Shown: positions 1 to 11,599, numbered from the stretch's first letter. The stretch: DNA of 64,000 nt from Gymnothorax reevesii (GCA_029721435.1 CM056573.1:3878001-3942000), one strand, 5' to 3'. The notes: generated from the sequence alone by a model not told the origin. Made by a program: numbers and translations.

Positions 1-1185
1 TGCTCTGGTTTGACAGTGCTGTGTACAAGGGATGGTGGATAAAGATTGAAAGTGAGTTTCCTTCCAGATTATTTAAGCTAATTGTCTTCAAGCACTTCTT
101 GGGTCTTGTTTCCCCTCTGGTTGAAGGTGATTGCTAACATCAAGATATAAGGCATAAGCAGGTAATACTGCCAAACTCTAAAAATGTTTTTTGGATATAT
201 ATTCACTCATTTTTGAATATAACATATACATATATGCATTAGGTTTGCATCTGTTCTTTTTTTGACAACATTCAGAAAATTGCAACATGGACGACACACT
301 GACAGTACTTTGCTCAGGACCCCTTTAGCTGACGTAAACACAGAGTGGATAACTTTCTTACAATCTGTAGAAGTACTAATTATCACACATTGGTATGAAT
401 ACTCAGGTAATGATATGTCATCCAACATTTAGCCTGGTGTAAAGCCATGATTAAAACATGTAATCTTTAAACTAAAATACTGGCAGTATCTCTGCAATTG
501 TTACCTAAGAGATGGAATAATGGTGTTAAGGGTACATAACTGAGGAATAAATGACTGCATGCAGGTACTGGTGTTCATGGTACATAACTGATGAGTAAAA
601 TGATGCCGGGCAGAGCATTCACATACTGTCTTTACTGTCTTTGTTGCAAAAAAGTCAGCACAGGAGTATAAAACAATGTGCCACTTTAATCCGTATATCG
701 AGCAGCAGGATCTCAGAGGTTTCATTTCTTTTTTATTGCAAGGGGAAAAGACAATATCTTCTGGAGATGGTCTGCAATTAACTGGTTATTGATATTTGTC
801 CCCACAGCGTCTACCAACCATTAAAGTGAAAATGGTCGACACAATTGGACTAATAACACTGTCTTTCTCTCTAGAAACTGCTTTTCACTCCAGACTCTTA
901 TCTTTCATTGAGTTGAAACAGCTAATCATGTTTGTAGGCCTGTTTCATGATGAGCGCAATGTCCTTTGTTTTCTTTGGGATGATTAAGGCAAACTCGGGC
1001 TCAGCTCTGAAGAGTGCGTCACCAGCTGTGATTTTTACATCACCTCAGTGATCTATCTGACACTTTTATCCACAGCAATGTATTGTTAATCAGACTGAGC
1101 AGGTGGTAATCTGGCATTGTAGAGATATGGGGCAAAGTACAGATCCTATTATGCCTCTGACCCACACAGTGGGTAAGAGTAATAC
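1..1185. other. No recognisable feature
   Basis: AT-rich, non-coding. I see no transposon ends or coding signal. Confidence 0.5.
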
Positions 1186-1375
1186 CGTTGTCTGGCCATC
1201 TGTCCATCGGTTCACCTGTTATAGCGCAGACAAGATATCTGTATCACCTGAAGGAGTAGAGGAATTTTGACCAAATCACTCATGATATCTCCCCGCAAAA
1301 GGTAGCAGAACTGATTTGGTTTTGGAGGTCATCAGGCTGAAAAGTTAAGATCAATTGAGGATCTTCTCCACGTGA
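1186..1375 (+). repeat. RTE-like 3' region fragment
   Basis: The text (rhythm of 'tctgtccatcggttcacctg', 'tttggaggtcatcaggctga') resembles the widespread RTE-type repeat that carries direct-repeat-like primer phrases in fish and invertebrate genomes. There is no coding capacity. Family assignment is from memory of the pattern. Confidence 0.4.
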
Positions 1376-1391
1376 GAACCAAAGATCAACT

Positions 1392-1771
1392 TTTAAAGAG
1401 GCACTATGTAGGATTTCGGCTGTAATTATTGTGTCTCGGAGTCACTGTGATGGTTAAGCGACTTGTTATGGGGAGAATGGGGCTTATCTGCTCACTCTCT
1501 AGCGGATCTTGGCTGAAAACCGACCTTGCAAGATCAGGTCCGCTGCCTCGGTGTCCCAAATCTCGTTGCTGGATGGAGCTATATGAGACAAAAACACTCC
1601 TCGGCTAGTAATAAAATAAATAAATGGAGGAGGTGGTTGCGGTGAGATTTTTACGCCAGTTGTGTGAAATTTGCACACCGGAACTATAGGGGGAGCTGTG
1701 GAGAAGGAAAAAGCACCGAACCAACGAAGAAGCGAGCGATTTCCGACCAACTTACATAGTTCCTCTTTAAA
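1392..1771. mobile_element. MITE with TTTAAAGAGGCACTATGTA inverted ends
   Basis: The left end reads TTTAAAGAGGCACTATGTAG and the right end, reverse-complemented, TTTAAAGAGGAACTATGTAA, about 380 bp apart. There is no transposase. The right end overlaps the left end of the next element by the shared TTTAAAG. This is a common teleost MITE pattern of uncertain superfamily. Confidence 0.65.
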
Positions 1772-2116
1772 GTAGCACTAGGCGCCCATGGGTTTGAGGG
1801 GGGAACTTTCAAATCCTGCAGTTCAATGCGACTACGCCCACCACCAATCACAGCACACCATGATGCTTCCAAAGCCACGCCTGAAAACCTGTGCACGTGG
1901 GGTTTGATTGACAGCTGTATCATTCCAATCATTTGAGTTGGTCGTACGTTTGATTGGCTGTTGTTTTTTAGCTCTTGCCCCTTACAGGATAGACATAATT
2001 TTTTCATTCCAGTGTCAAACATCTTGTGTTTCATAGCTCTATCGATCACTGTGGAGGTAGAATAAGAATTTTTAAAAAGTTGTAACAAATCTGCGGGAGC
2101 CTAGTGTACCTTTAAG
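1766..2116. mobile_element. Second MITE abutting the first (TTTAAAGTAGCACTAGGC ends)
   Basis: Ends are TTTAAAGTAGCACTAGGC on the left and, reverse-complemented, CTTAAAGGTACACTAGGC on the right. It is about 350 bp long with no transposase. Its end sequence is related to, but distinct from, that of the neighbouring MITE. Confidence 0.6.
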
Positions 2117-2144
2117 CTGCATGAACCTGTGGCAGACGAAGGCA

Positions 2145-2362
2145 CAGAAATCAATGCCAGGTTCAGGTGGGGATGAACAGCTTTTTTCCTCCAATAAATT
2201 AAATCATCATTTAAATGCTGCATTTTATATTTTTTGGGTTGTCTCTATCTAATATTAAAATGTGTTTAATGTAAAAAAGTAAATGTGACAAGTAAAGTAG
2301 AAAAATAGCAAAAATAGTACAGTAGAAATCTATAAGGGGACAAATACTTTTCCACAGCGTAG
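2145..2362. mobile_element. Tc1/mariner terminal arm (CAGTG family)
   Basis: The phrases 'ttaaatcatcatttaaatgc', 'tctaatattaaaatgtgttt' and 'ggggacaaatacttttccac' match the right arm of the Tc1-type element at 9300-10848. Only one arm is present. Confidence 0.55.
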
Positions 2363-2369
2363 GACCATG

Positions 2370-2670
2370 ACAGAGCGAAGCTTGCGGTCTTGCAGCTGGT
2401 AACCATCTGCATGAACCGTATCTTCATTCTGATACACACAGTGTCCATTTCTTTTAAAAAAAAAAGACCTGAAATATTGATTCATCTGACCACAATACAT
2501 AATTCCACTGTGCGACGGTCCACTGTAGACGTCTCAGAGCCCAAAGAAGTTTACAGCACTTCTGAAAACTGTAATCTAATGTTCCTTTTTGAACTTTAAA
2601 TGCATTCATTTTTGTGGTATATACAGCCAAAATGGTGAAAATCAAATCACTGTCCAAATTTTTATGACAT
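2370..2670 (-). pseudogene. Tc1 transposase fragment
   Basis: The minus strand encodes WTVAQWNYVLWSDESIFQVF, the Tc1 block around the first catalytic aspartate of the DDE triad (usually VLWSDESKF). Upstream text (KCCKLLWALRR) is degenerate. It runs into poly-A/T and stops; a dead relic. Confidence 0.6.
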
Positions 2671-2706
2671 CACTGTATGTCATTCATCGGTGGCATTGAG
2701 AAAAGT

Positions 2707-2975
2707 ATCGGTGACTCACAGTGAGAAGATCATGGGTTTGGGCCCAGCTCGAGTCTTTCTGTGGCGTCTGCATGTTCTTTGTAAGTTTGCTTGTGGTTTT
2801 TCTGGATACTAAAGAAGGAGACACTAAGTTGGCAGTTGGTATGAGTGTATGAGTGGATGGTATGTGTGTCCTGTGATGCTGGACTGCGCAGGCTGTACAC
2901 CTGCCTCTGTCCTGTTGTACACTGAGAGGCCGCAGGCCTGCACAACCTGAGCAGGCAGAAGCTGGTTAGACAGAG
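2707..2975. repeat. tRNA-like interspersed repeat, copy 1
   Basis: It shares 'gcatgttct' and the chain 'cctgtgatgctggactgcgc...cctgtcctgt' with the common teleost repeat whose head reads 'ggcagcacggtggc'. A second copy is at 3536-3765. The head resembles tRNA A and B boxes. Confidence 0.5.
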
Positions 2976-3535
2976 GAGGGTGAATATATGGACCTCACTG
3001 CTGCTTCATAACCACGAACAGAACAGCTATGCTGAGTCCGCAACTATCTAAGCCAGGGGATGTCATTTATTTTCTCTCGTTTTACTCATCCTCATGCCAT
3101 TAAATCATGTGTGTCAGGAATTCAGTCATTCCCTCATGATTGTTCTTCATGTAGGAAATGCGAAGTGGAGCAGTGATGTCCCATTGCCAAGAGAAGGAGT
3201 TCACTTCCACCAAGGGGGACTGTGGTAGATTTCGTATGATTTTGGATCATTTGATTAATGGCTTCTTCATAGCCAGATAGGTCTCTTAATTAAATAGCTT
3301 TTGTATCATTTATGCCAACAAAATTCAATCTCAACGCTGATAGATATTAAGACGATCAGCCTCACGCTCTGACTTTTCAAAGGGAGCACAGCTGATGACT
3401 GTTCCTGTGCCCATACCAGGGGAAAAAGGCCAATTGTCATCACAGCTGAGCGTTTATAGAATTTGAGTCGTCAGCATCAAAGTGACATCCATGGCTAATT
3501 TCCCATCTGTGGCACCAGGGCGGAGTCGATTCTTG

Positions 3536-3765
3536 GGCAGCACGGTGGCAAAGTGGATCGAACTGCTGCCTCACAGCTGGAAGGTTGAGGGTTAGAATGC
3601 GGCCTGGGGCCTTTCCGTGTGGACTGTGCATGTTCTCCCTGTGTTTGTATCGGTTTCCTCCAGAACTCCAGTTTCCTCACACAATCCAAGCACATGCATG
3701 ATAGGCTCCCTGGAGACTCTAAATTGCCTGTAGGTATGAAAGAATCGAGTGTAATTTAATTCCTA
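3536..3765 (+). repeat. tRNA-like interspersed repeat, copy 2
   Basis: It begins 'ggcagcacggtggcaaagtg' and continues through 'gctgcctcacagc', 'tgcatgttctccctgtgttt' and 'gagactctaaattgcctgta', a classic abundant fish repeat. The B-box-like core is degraded ('gagggttagaatgc'). No protein is encoded. Confidence 0.65.
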
Positions 3766-3769
3766 CATG

Positions 3770-4560
3770 TACTCAGAAGAATATGGCAGGTGACATTCGA
3801 TAACTACGAAATTGCTGAAAGTGTTGCAAACAATAAAAACAGAAACAAACAAGCAAGTGGACTCTCAGGTCAAGCTGGTGTTAACTGTGGAGATGTCTTG
3901 TGCACCCGGTGCTGTGTTTAAAAGTTGCTGTTTGCGGAGAGAGCAAAATCTGTACTCAAATCGAAGGCTGTGACTAATGGTGAGTGAAAAACAATGTTGA
4001 TCGCGACATTAGTCACCTCAGATGAGTCAGTACATTAAATCTAAGTGACAGACAGCATCTGTATTCCCCCACATAATGAAAATCCTCTCCAAGAATTTCT
4101 TGTGAGCATATTTTCTGAGTTCTCACGCACTCTGGCACAGATACAGAGAAAGACAACATGCTTTTTCCAGTGCACCCAATGTAGAGCTGAAAACCACACT
4201 GAGTGCATTGGGTTCGGTTTAACAGAGTACACTCACAAGAACTAATGGCTGGAAAGATGTATAGGGCAATTCAGCATGTCATAGAGCTTCACAATAAAGG
4301 GGTAAACTCCAACCATCATCAGTGTGGGAGATGCACAACACTCATTTTGGACCTGATTGCTCCTCATACATCACCTGAGGTGCTGTGTGGAGGATAATTT
4401 AGCCAGTTGCAGTGGAGGAATTTCAGCGATTAGATTGAGGCTGCAGGGGTTTCTAAAAAAAACTGCAGTGGATATACAGCATTTGCCTCATTACCACTTC
4501 TACCTATTTTTGCATATTCGTCAGACTTAGATGTTTCAAGATGATCAAACTGATTTTAAT
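3770..4560. other. No recognisable feature
   Basis: The short frames at 4041-4397 show no family resemblance. Possibly old repeat. Confidence 0.4.
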
Positions 4561-4740
4561 GTTTGAAAAAGAAAGCCCCAGTAAACCTAAAATACAGTTT
4601 ATAAACAATTATTTCATTTATTAAAGGAAAAAAACATATACAATACTATCTGGCTTTGGGTGGAAGAAGTCATTTTCCCACTAGTAACTAAATTGACCAG
4701 TCAAGTTTAAAACTGACTTCAATTTCTCTATACACACTCA
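4560..4740. mobile_element. Tc1/mariner arm relic
   Basis: Degraded text similar to the left arm of the CAGTG family element ('ttatttcatttattaaagga', 'ctatctggctttgggtggaa'). There are no clear ends. Confidence 0.4.
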
Positions 4741-4743
4741 GGC

Positions 4744-5240
4744 ATGATACCTGCCCGCCCTGATGAGAATAATTTATACGACAGAACACAAAGAGTTGAG
4801 ATCAGAAGGGTCTCATCTGAGCTAGGGATTGTGGGAAATGAAGTCCCTCAGGGACTGGTGTTGGGACCCCTGCTCTTCCTCATCTATATTAATGACCGTC
4901 ATTGGAACATTGAAAGCAAATTAGTGAAATTTGCAGATGATTCTATATTGGGTGCTTTGGCAAACAGTTTGCAGTCTTTCAAAGTGATTCAGGATGAAGT
5001 AGATAGAATTCAGAATTGGGCAGAATTGTGGAAAGTGAAATTCAATGTAGCTTAATGTAAAGATCCACATGTTAGTAGTAAAAACATTAGACAGGATTAC
5101 TTCATGGGAGGTTTAAAACTGGAATTTGCTCCACATGAAAAAGATCTGGGAGTGATTGTTTACTGATGGTTCTACCCTCTGTGCTTTAGCAGTTTAAAAA
5201 AGCCAACAAGATGCTGGGATACACAGCAGAAATTGTTTAA
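4744..5240 (+). pseudogene. LINE reverse transcriptase fragment (L2/CR1 type)
   Basis: It encodes NEVPQGLVLGPLLFLIYIND, then SKLVKFADDSILG (the catalytic FADD motif) and VDRIQNWAELWKVKFNVA, where it hits a stop. After a frameshift, text such as YFMGGLKLEFAPHEKDLGVI and KKANKMLGYTAE continues to about 5240. This is the palm and thumb of a non-LTR reverse transcriptase. It is 5'-truncated with stops and not functional. Confidence 0.75.
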
Positions 5241-5554
5241 ATCGCAGTCGCCCCAGTCGGATTTTTGCCCATCTTCAAATTGAACACTACAAGGCGGATT
5301 TTTGCCTGCCTCGAATAAAAAAATCAGGTCTCTTTGGGATGCATTTCCAATAAAAACCCCTTACTGAAGTCAGATGAGTTTATTCATCCCAGTCATGCGC
5401 TCACACAATCAACCAAACTCGCAATGAGCACCATTGCTGCAATATTACTGCGCTCTCTGCGCTTCTTAATCTGTTAGATTTGAATAATGGCCACTGCAGG
5501 GCACAGTGCGTAAGCTAAACGTAAACACGCACTTATGGGGAACAGTACGGAATT

Positions 5555-5945
5555 ATGAAATTTACTGATGTTAACCCAGGGACGAGGAAGAACGCTTTCA
5601 TGGCTAAGTTTAATCTAAAGCCACAAATACTAAGTGAAATTCTAAAAAACAAGGGGAAAATCGTTTCCACTATTAAACATGGGGAAAAGGTCACACTGAA
5701 AGCTGGGACATACAAGCAGGTGAAAAGCTCAACCTACAGAGATGCTGACGTGGGCCCCTGGTCTGGTTTGAGGTGGTGGCTGTTTTGCAAGAAACTCGTA
5801 TCGATGCAGAAATGTTGAGGCAGAAAACGGAATACTTCGCTGGGGAATTTGGATGCAAGAACATCACAATACCATTGCCATGGTATATATCAAACAAAGA
5901 TACAGTTACACATGGCAATAAACGAGAAACAGAACAATGATGCAA
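5555..5945 (+). pseudogene. pogo/Tigger-like transposase N-terminal fragment (CENP-B type)
   Basis: The open frame 5555-5818 contains RKNAFMAKFNLKPQILSEIL, KNKGKIVSTIKHGEK and SSTYRDADVGPW, resembling the helix-turn-helix start of pogo/CENP-B transposases. After a frameshift near 5815, LRQKTEYFAGEFGCKNITI follows, resembling the second DNA-binding half. The DDE catalytic region is absent. Assignment is by pattern. Confidence 0.5.
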
Positions 5946-6199
5946 TCCTTAGCATTAATTATTTTTATTTCACAGACATGAGGGAAATGCCAGTATTGCT
6001 GAGAGCAAAGTCTGATTTTCATCAGTTTAAAGTCACAAGTCGGACACTGAGCAACATCATTATAACCTTCCTTTAATATTCCCAAAGCTTGTGTCGTCAG
6101 TGTTGGCCCTCAGCTTGTGCCAGAGGCGCGCACCTTTAATTGAGCTTTGTTTTACTGAAGCAACATTTTCTGAGGTGGCTACCTTATTCAAGAGTACAA

Positions 6200-6300
6200 C
6201 AGCAATGCCTGGCGCGGGATTCAAGCCTGCAAACCTTTGGGCTGTCAGTCCAGGTCCAAAACCTCTGAGCCACGACTGCATTTTACTGATAAAGTGCATG
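6200..6300 (-). repeat. tRNA-derived SINE-like fragment
   Basis: On the minus strand the text gives an A-box-like 'gtggctcagaggttttgga' and a B-box-like 'ggcttgaatcccgc', spaced as in a tRNA head. The cloverleaf is not complete, so I do not call a tRNA gene. Confidence 0.4.
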
Positions 6301-6719
6301 TGAAAAGGGCCGCTTGAATTTACATCTCCATCAGCTTTCTTCCCAGAGATCTGATTTGCAATTTTCCTGCTGCAGTTTTCTGGGGGTTTGAGAAATGAAG
6401 ATGTCAAAAGCCCAGCTTCAAACGTACCTCTCTATAAACAGCAGTGATGGCGGAAGTGTTCCACATATGCCTCTGGGACATTATTAAGTCTCTTTGGCTG
6501 GTGCTAAAGAAGGATATAACAGGGTCTGGCCTCTTTTTATCAGCAGGCACCGTACATACTTCTGGAAGCTTCTTTTGCGTTCCTAGGAGAGCTGTTACAG
6601 TAATGTGGAGGCTGGAGGAGAGAGGGGAATAGGGGCATCAGGAAGTTCAACTTTTGCCATTGAGTTTCTCTTTAAATATACACATGTCAGGCCTTCTTTT
6701 CTTCCAGTAAAAACACTCC

Positions 6720-6910
6720 TTCTATCATTTTTGGGACTGCCAGCCTTCATTGACTAATTATAATGAAAGGATTTAATTTAAATGTCAGTTAATGCTAAGG
6801 ACATGAACCGAGACGCCAGCTCTATTTAACCTCGAGTAATTTTGTCATGTGAACAAATGGAGAGCGTTAAACAAACAGCGCTGCATCAATTTACCTCAAT
6901 TGCTCTCGTG
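6720..6910. promoter_or_regulatory. Candidate conserved non-coding element
   Basis: A non-repeat stretch dense in homeodomain-type cores: 'gactaattataatg', 'ggatttaatttaaatgtcag', 'gttaatgc'. No coding signal or transposon similarity is seen. The regulatory role is inference only. Confidence 0.25.
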
Positions 6911-6989
6911 AGAACTGAACCATTGTGTCTCTGTAACTGCGCTGGGTGTGCAGTTAGAGTTTGTTTGTTCCTCTCAGCCTTCTTCTATG

Positions 6990-7440
6990 TGTTATAAATG
7001 CAAAATTTCATACCATATGAAGAGTTTTAATTTTAGACAAAGCAAATATGTATGCTGCTTCTGATGATTGAGTCTTACTAAGGCATCGTTGAGTAAGTAA
7101 ATAAATAAATACATAAAAAATATTGGTCATATCGGAAATGCAATCACTGATATCTGAAATGGGAAATGACATGACCAGTAATCACAATCCATTTTCTACA
7201 TGTGGAAATTGAATTCTAGATATTTGTCATCTTTATTCTAATTAGTGAAAAAGAATTACTGATATTTATAATTCAATTAAAGATATCTGTAAATCAGTTT
7301 TGACTAGCCAAAATGTAATTTCTGCATTTGTAAATACATTTGTAACATATCAAAATAGGTTCACAGATAAAGTATATTAGCATTTTTAACTAGTCACATT
7401 GACATTTTGACATGTCGAAAAGTAATTTTCACCAGTGAAA
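6990..7440. repeat. AT-rich degenerate internal repeat
   Basis: The words 'gatatctg', 'gatatttg' and 'gtaatt' recur every 40-50 bp between 7120 and 7420, giving a blurred tandem pattern. No ORF or terminal repeat is seen. Confidence 0.4.
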
Positions 7441-7480
7441 ACTAAACCAGTATTAGCCAGCCCTCTTGATGAAATGTTTA

Positions 7481-8465
7481 CCCTTAAATGCCTCCTGTGA
7501 CAAATTTGTCACACGATTTCGAGGGTTTTCAAAACCACTGACCCCAACATAAATTTTGTAACTTAATGCTCACAATGACATATTTAGACCATCAGTGCTC
7601 CCATCTGATGCATAAAAGTGGAACTGACACTACACTGGCTGCACCAGCTAACCTTTCCAAAATGGCCGCCCCCATGGTGGAATCCACACAATAGATCAGC
7701 ACCCATTCATCACTGGGTAAAATAGATAAACACGTAAGCAAATGAAAAATAAGCTATGCCTAAAACTTCAGCTACTGTATATGTGAACTACCAAAACATG
7801 ATGGACAAAAGTTCTCTTTATATCCTAGAAACTTAGAGGAGGTGTGAGTTTTTGCAGTGCCATATCTGTCACTGTGGGCATTCGATACCTGTGCATATGC
7901 ATGTACACGTACATGAAGTAGTCATGGTAGTGCATTATTTATACAGTAGATATGCTTATAATTTATAATCTTTTATTTTATCTTTGCAGGCCTACCATGA
8001 CTCACCATAAGGGAGCTTATCCTGTCCAGGATGTCTTGACTTTGGTTCAAGAAAATGGAGATAGTGACTTAGATTCCCCTCTGGACGGCGAATCATCAGA
8101 AGAAGAGTATGACCCTGTGCATGATGATGACCATTACAGCAGAAATGAGGCACAGGTAGACAGTGATTTTGTAGATGATGTAACACAGGCAAGGTTACAG
8201 GGACCAAAACCTTTAACTTCAACTAGTACTCAGCAGGCACATCAGTGCACCTACAGGTGGAGGAGTCCAAATTTTACTCCTCCAGATGTTCCTTTCCAGA
8301 GTGTTATGTGTAGTTTTGATTTCAGCAGGTTTATTGGTGTTACTCATGTTAGAGTGTTATAAATTTCATTGCCATGTACATAAAATATGTTTTATCATTC
8401 AAGTCATTTTAGAAATAAGGTCCCCAAAATGGCCATAGTTATGCCTATAGTTGGGCATTTAAGGG
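7481..8465 (+). mobile_element. piggyBac-like element, internally deleted
   Basis: The 985-bp element has 12-bp perfect inverted ends: CCCTTAAATGCC on the left and GGGCATTTAAGGG on the right. The right flank is TTAA (8466-8469) and the left flank TTTA (7477-7480), one mismatch from the TTAA duplication that piggyBac leaves. Inside is the start of a transposase-like frame (7997-8362). The catalytic DDD core is missing, so it is a deletion derivative. Confidence 0.7.
7997..8362 (+). CDS. piggyBac-like transposase N-terminal remnant
   Basis: A 121-residue frame starts at ATG 7997, just after a good acceptor (TTTATCTTTGCAG), so it may be the second exon of the old transposase gene. Residues 15-65 are acidic (DSDLDSPLDGESSEEEYDP, HDDDHY, DSDFVDD), as in piggyBac N-termini. 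It then reads YRWRSPNFTPPDVPF, resembling the RW...F.PP block before the catalytic domain. It ends in unrelated text (RFIGVTHVRVL), where the deletion joins. An upstream ATG at 7952 lies in the T-rich intron end and is less likely. Confidence 0.55.
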   Translation: MTHHKGAYPVQDVLTLVQENGDSDLDSPLDGESSEEEYDPVHDDDHYSRNEAQVDSDFVDDVTQARLQGPKPLTSTSTQQAHQCTYRWRSPNFTPPDVPFQSVMCSFDFSRFIGVTHVRVL

Positions 8466-8469
8466 TTAA

Positions 8470-9299
8470 GAGGGATTGTCTTGTATGAAGAGACCATGCA
8501 GCGAATTTCCCTCCTGTATGCAGAGTAGTGTTGGTGTAAAATGTGTGTCTCTGGCTGAGTGTGGCGTGTTGTAAAGGTTATGCTTGAGCCTGAGGGTCTG
8601 AACCCTCACCGTGTGAGAGTCGGTGTTTTTATAGTGTGACTACGATTCCGCAGGTAGTTCTCTGACTTAGGTGTGGGAGTCAGGGCAATATTTTTAACAT
8701 TATGGATCTTAAAGTGACTTTGCAAGGCAACTGAGTTTCACTCAAATGGCTCAATGAATGTTTTTAATAGTTTGGCATTCTCCGTCTGCATGCAGTCCTC
8801 GAAACCTCGGAAACCTGACCGTTTCCTGGCCAGTTTGCACTTAACAGTTGACCCTACGGAGTGAAAATCACGACATGACCAGAGTCTGCTGAAATGGGAA
8901 GACTTGAGATCTTCAGGCTCTGATCTTTCAGTGAAGAACACAGCAAATGTTGAATGAAAAAACTGCCCTCAGGGAGCATCTCAGAAGCCCTGCCACAAAC
9001 AGAGTGCTCACTTAACAGCCGATAGTCAGCTCTTATCACCTTGGAAACAGCTAAATTTATAAAAATCAGCTCTCAAGATCACAAGCTGCTTCTTCCTAGT
9101 TACATCTACGTCAGTCACTTTTATTTGAGCGAATAAAAAGGCTTTTCTTAAGACCTTCAAAGCTGCGGTACAGCGTCAAACATCCATCCTGGGGTGGAAC
9201 AGGAAGGTTTAAGAGAGGCACTACAGTAAAACAACAATCACTGGCAAGCCTGCGCCAAACCTCTTTGCAGTTAGGCAATCTATAGGTGGACTATATATA
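8470..9299. other. No recognisable feature
   Basis: Unique-looking sequence between the piggyBac-like relic and a Tc1 element. No coding frame is supported. Confidence 0.45.
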
Positions 9300-10848
9300 C
9301 AGTGCCATGAAAAAATTATTTGCCCCCTTCCTGATTTCTTTTTTTTTTTTTACATTTTTGTCACACGTCTCAGATCATCAAGCAAGTTTTAATATTAGAC
9401 AAAGACCCGAGTAAATTCAAAATGAAGTTTTTAAATGATGATTTCATTTATTACGGGGAAAAAAGCTATTCAAACCTACCTGGCCTTAGGTGAAAAAGTA
9501 ATTGCCCTTTAAATCCTAATGACTGGTTGTGCCACCCTCGGCGACAACAACTGCAATCAAACGTTTGTGATAACTGGCAATGAGTCTTTCACATCACTGT
9601 GGAAGAATTTTAGCCCACTCTTCTTTGCAGAATTGCTTTGATTAAGCCACATTGGAGGGTTTTCAAGCTTGAACGACCTGTTTAAGGCCATGCCACTGCA
9701 TGTCAAACGGATTTTGACTAGACCACTCCAAAATCTTCATCTTGTTTCTTTAAGCCAGTGGTTCCCAAACTTTTTCTGCTGGGCCCCCCTTTGGTACATA
9801 AGAAAATTTTTGCGCCCCCCCCCCCAAAAAAAATAGGTAATACATACGGGCATTTTGTTTTCAGAGTCCATTGCAGTTTATTTCACACATTGTAATTCAT
9901 ATAAACCTCAACCTTTTTTGAAAAAATATAAGTAAATGGTCATTACTGTAGGTTGTCATAAACTACAACTAGGCTACGAAATTAGAAATAACAAAATAAC
10001 AAACAACCACGGTGTAATTATTTTAAGTGTAACTGTTTTCAAGCACCATAACTGTGTAATTATGTTCAGTGTAACAGGTTTATTTTTTTAACATTCAAAA
10101 GCATTGCTATTTATGCAATGCTGTTGATTTTGTGATTTTATTGATTTTATTTATTGATTTTATTTTCCGGACACCAACAGAAACTTACTTGCATACAGCC
10201 AATCAGCAACCTTGTGCGGACCGCTGAAGGAGTGTCCCGAGACAGTTACATTTTTCTCTCTTCACTGGCCTTGCACTTTTAAGTTAAAATACGTTAACCG
10301 AGATCGCGTCAGCTTATTCTAGAAAATATGAATGCTCTGAACAGATGATTTTTGTCTAGCCTAGCTGGAAACATTGAAAACGATTGGCAGGTTTGGAAAC
10401 GGCCACCGTAATTTTCCAATTAAGGGCACGAAAATTTTATTATTCAAAACCTCTTTTAAAATATAAAATCATTGGGCTGTATCACACCCCTCTGCCTGAG
10501 TATAGCCGTCTACTTAAAATTATGTTTCTGTGATGCAGAAAGAAAGCACCATAATCAACCTATAATAACAGCCAACAGCGAAGTACGAAAAAAATTCACG
10601 AACACCGCTTGCCAAACCTGCGGATATGTTAGTAACGTTCTTTTTCACACAGGGCCAGGTTGGTTTGGATAGCTTTTTCCCCCTTAATAAATGAAATACT
10701 TTAAAAACTGCATTTTGTATTTACTTGGGTTATCTTTGTCTTACATTAAAATTTGTTTGATGATCACAACACTTAAAACATTTAAGTGTGAAAAATATGC
10801 AAAAAAGTAAGGAATCAGGAAAGTTGCAGATACTTTTTCATGACACTG
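9300..10848. mobile_element. Tc1/mariner-type element with ~200-bp inverted arms
   Basis: It begins CAGTGCCATGAAAAAATTAT and ends TACTTTTTCATGACACTG, flanked by TA on both sides (9298-9299 and 10849-10850). Arms of about 200 bp (9300-9500 and 10640-10848) are inverted copies. Text 9500-9755 is decayed transposase sequence read from the minus strand. The middle is replaced by an hAT-like insertion. Confidence 0.8.
9755..10640. mobile_element. hAT-like insertion inside the Tc1 element
   Basis: The left end reads 'ccagtggttcccaaactttt' followed by 'ctgctgggccccccttt', a well-known hAT terminal text in vertebrates. The right end was not found as a clean inverted copy, so the boundary near 10640 is approximate. 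No transposase ORF is present. Confidence 0.55.
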
Positions 10849-10976
10849 TATGCACAGCAGACTCTGATGGATACGCACTTTTCATTGACGTTAAGGGTAG
10901 AAAAGACCAGCCGAGCACATTTGCAGTTTTGAGTTTCTCAGCTGAAAAGTGACTAGTTAGGATGATATAAGTTGAT

Positions 10977-11400
10977 ATGCTGTTTCTGTCAGCTCTGATC
11001 ATGATCTGGACGAGGCCTTTGAGAAACGTTCAACAACAAAGCTACATTAGATCTCAGACAGCACAGGAAGCTAATTATCATTGCTGTAATGCTAAAGATG
11101 CCAGGAAGTCACAGAGTTGTGTTGGGCTTTCAGTTCAATTTTATAAAACCTTTTGGGATATTGTGGGAGTTCTTCATGGAGGGAAGTCATCCAGGAGAAA
11201 CTTATTCTCAATTTCAGAAGGACCGAGGCATCATCGTCCCTAAGAGTGGGACCTGTCCGCTGAAAACCTTTGGTTTTTTAGATCAAAAGATGCTAACGAA
11301 AGTAATTACTAACAGGCTAAAGATAGTAATAAAATGATTCATCCATTTTGATCAGACAGTATTAAGTAGAGGTCACTATTTCATGATTGGTTTTCAATTC
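10977..11400 (+). pseudogene. LINE reverse transcriptase fragment (L1/Tx1 type)
   Basis: Two frames together show FYKTFWDIVG, KMLTKVITNRLKIVI and IHFDQTVLSRGHYF. These match the fingers-palm order of L1-type reverse transcriptases (EFYKxFWDI, LxKVIxNRL, HxDQTGFxxGR). Frameshifts and stops interrupt it. The FADD block is not visible downstream. Confidence 0.65.
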
Positions 11401-11599
11401 AAATCTTTGTCTACACTCAGTGGGTGTAAGACCTCAATACGAGTCTCCTTCATTGGACTAAAAGTTGGCTTTGATGGTGAAGAGCCAAACCCAGCTCTCA
11501 GTGGATCGGCATTATGGGCCCAGCAGGAGTTGAGAAAGATTACGAGGAAAAAGTATTGCGTGCGTGTTTGGGCAAAGGTGAAAGGGGAACTCGGGTAAG

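Noticed and set aside
6200..6300. Possible tRNA gene (A and B box-like text)
   Set aside because: No complete cloverleaf. It fits a decayed tRNA-derived SINE better.
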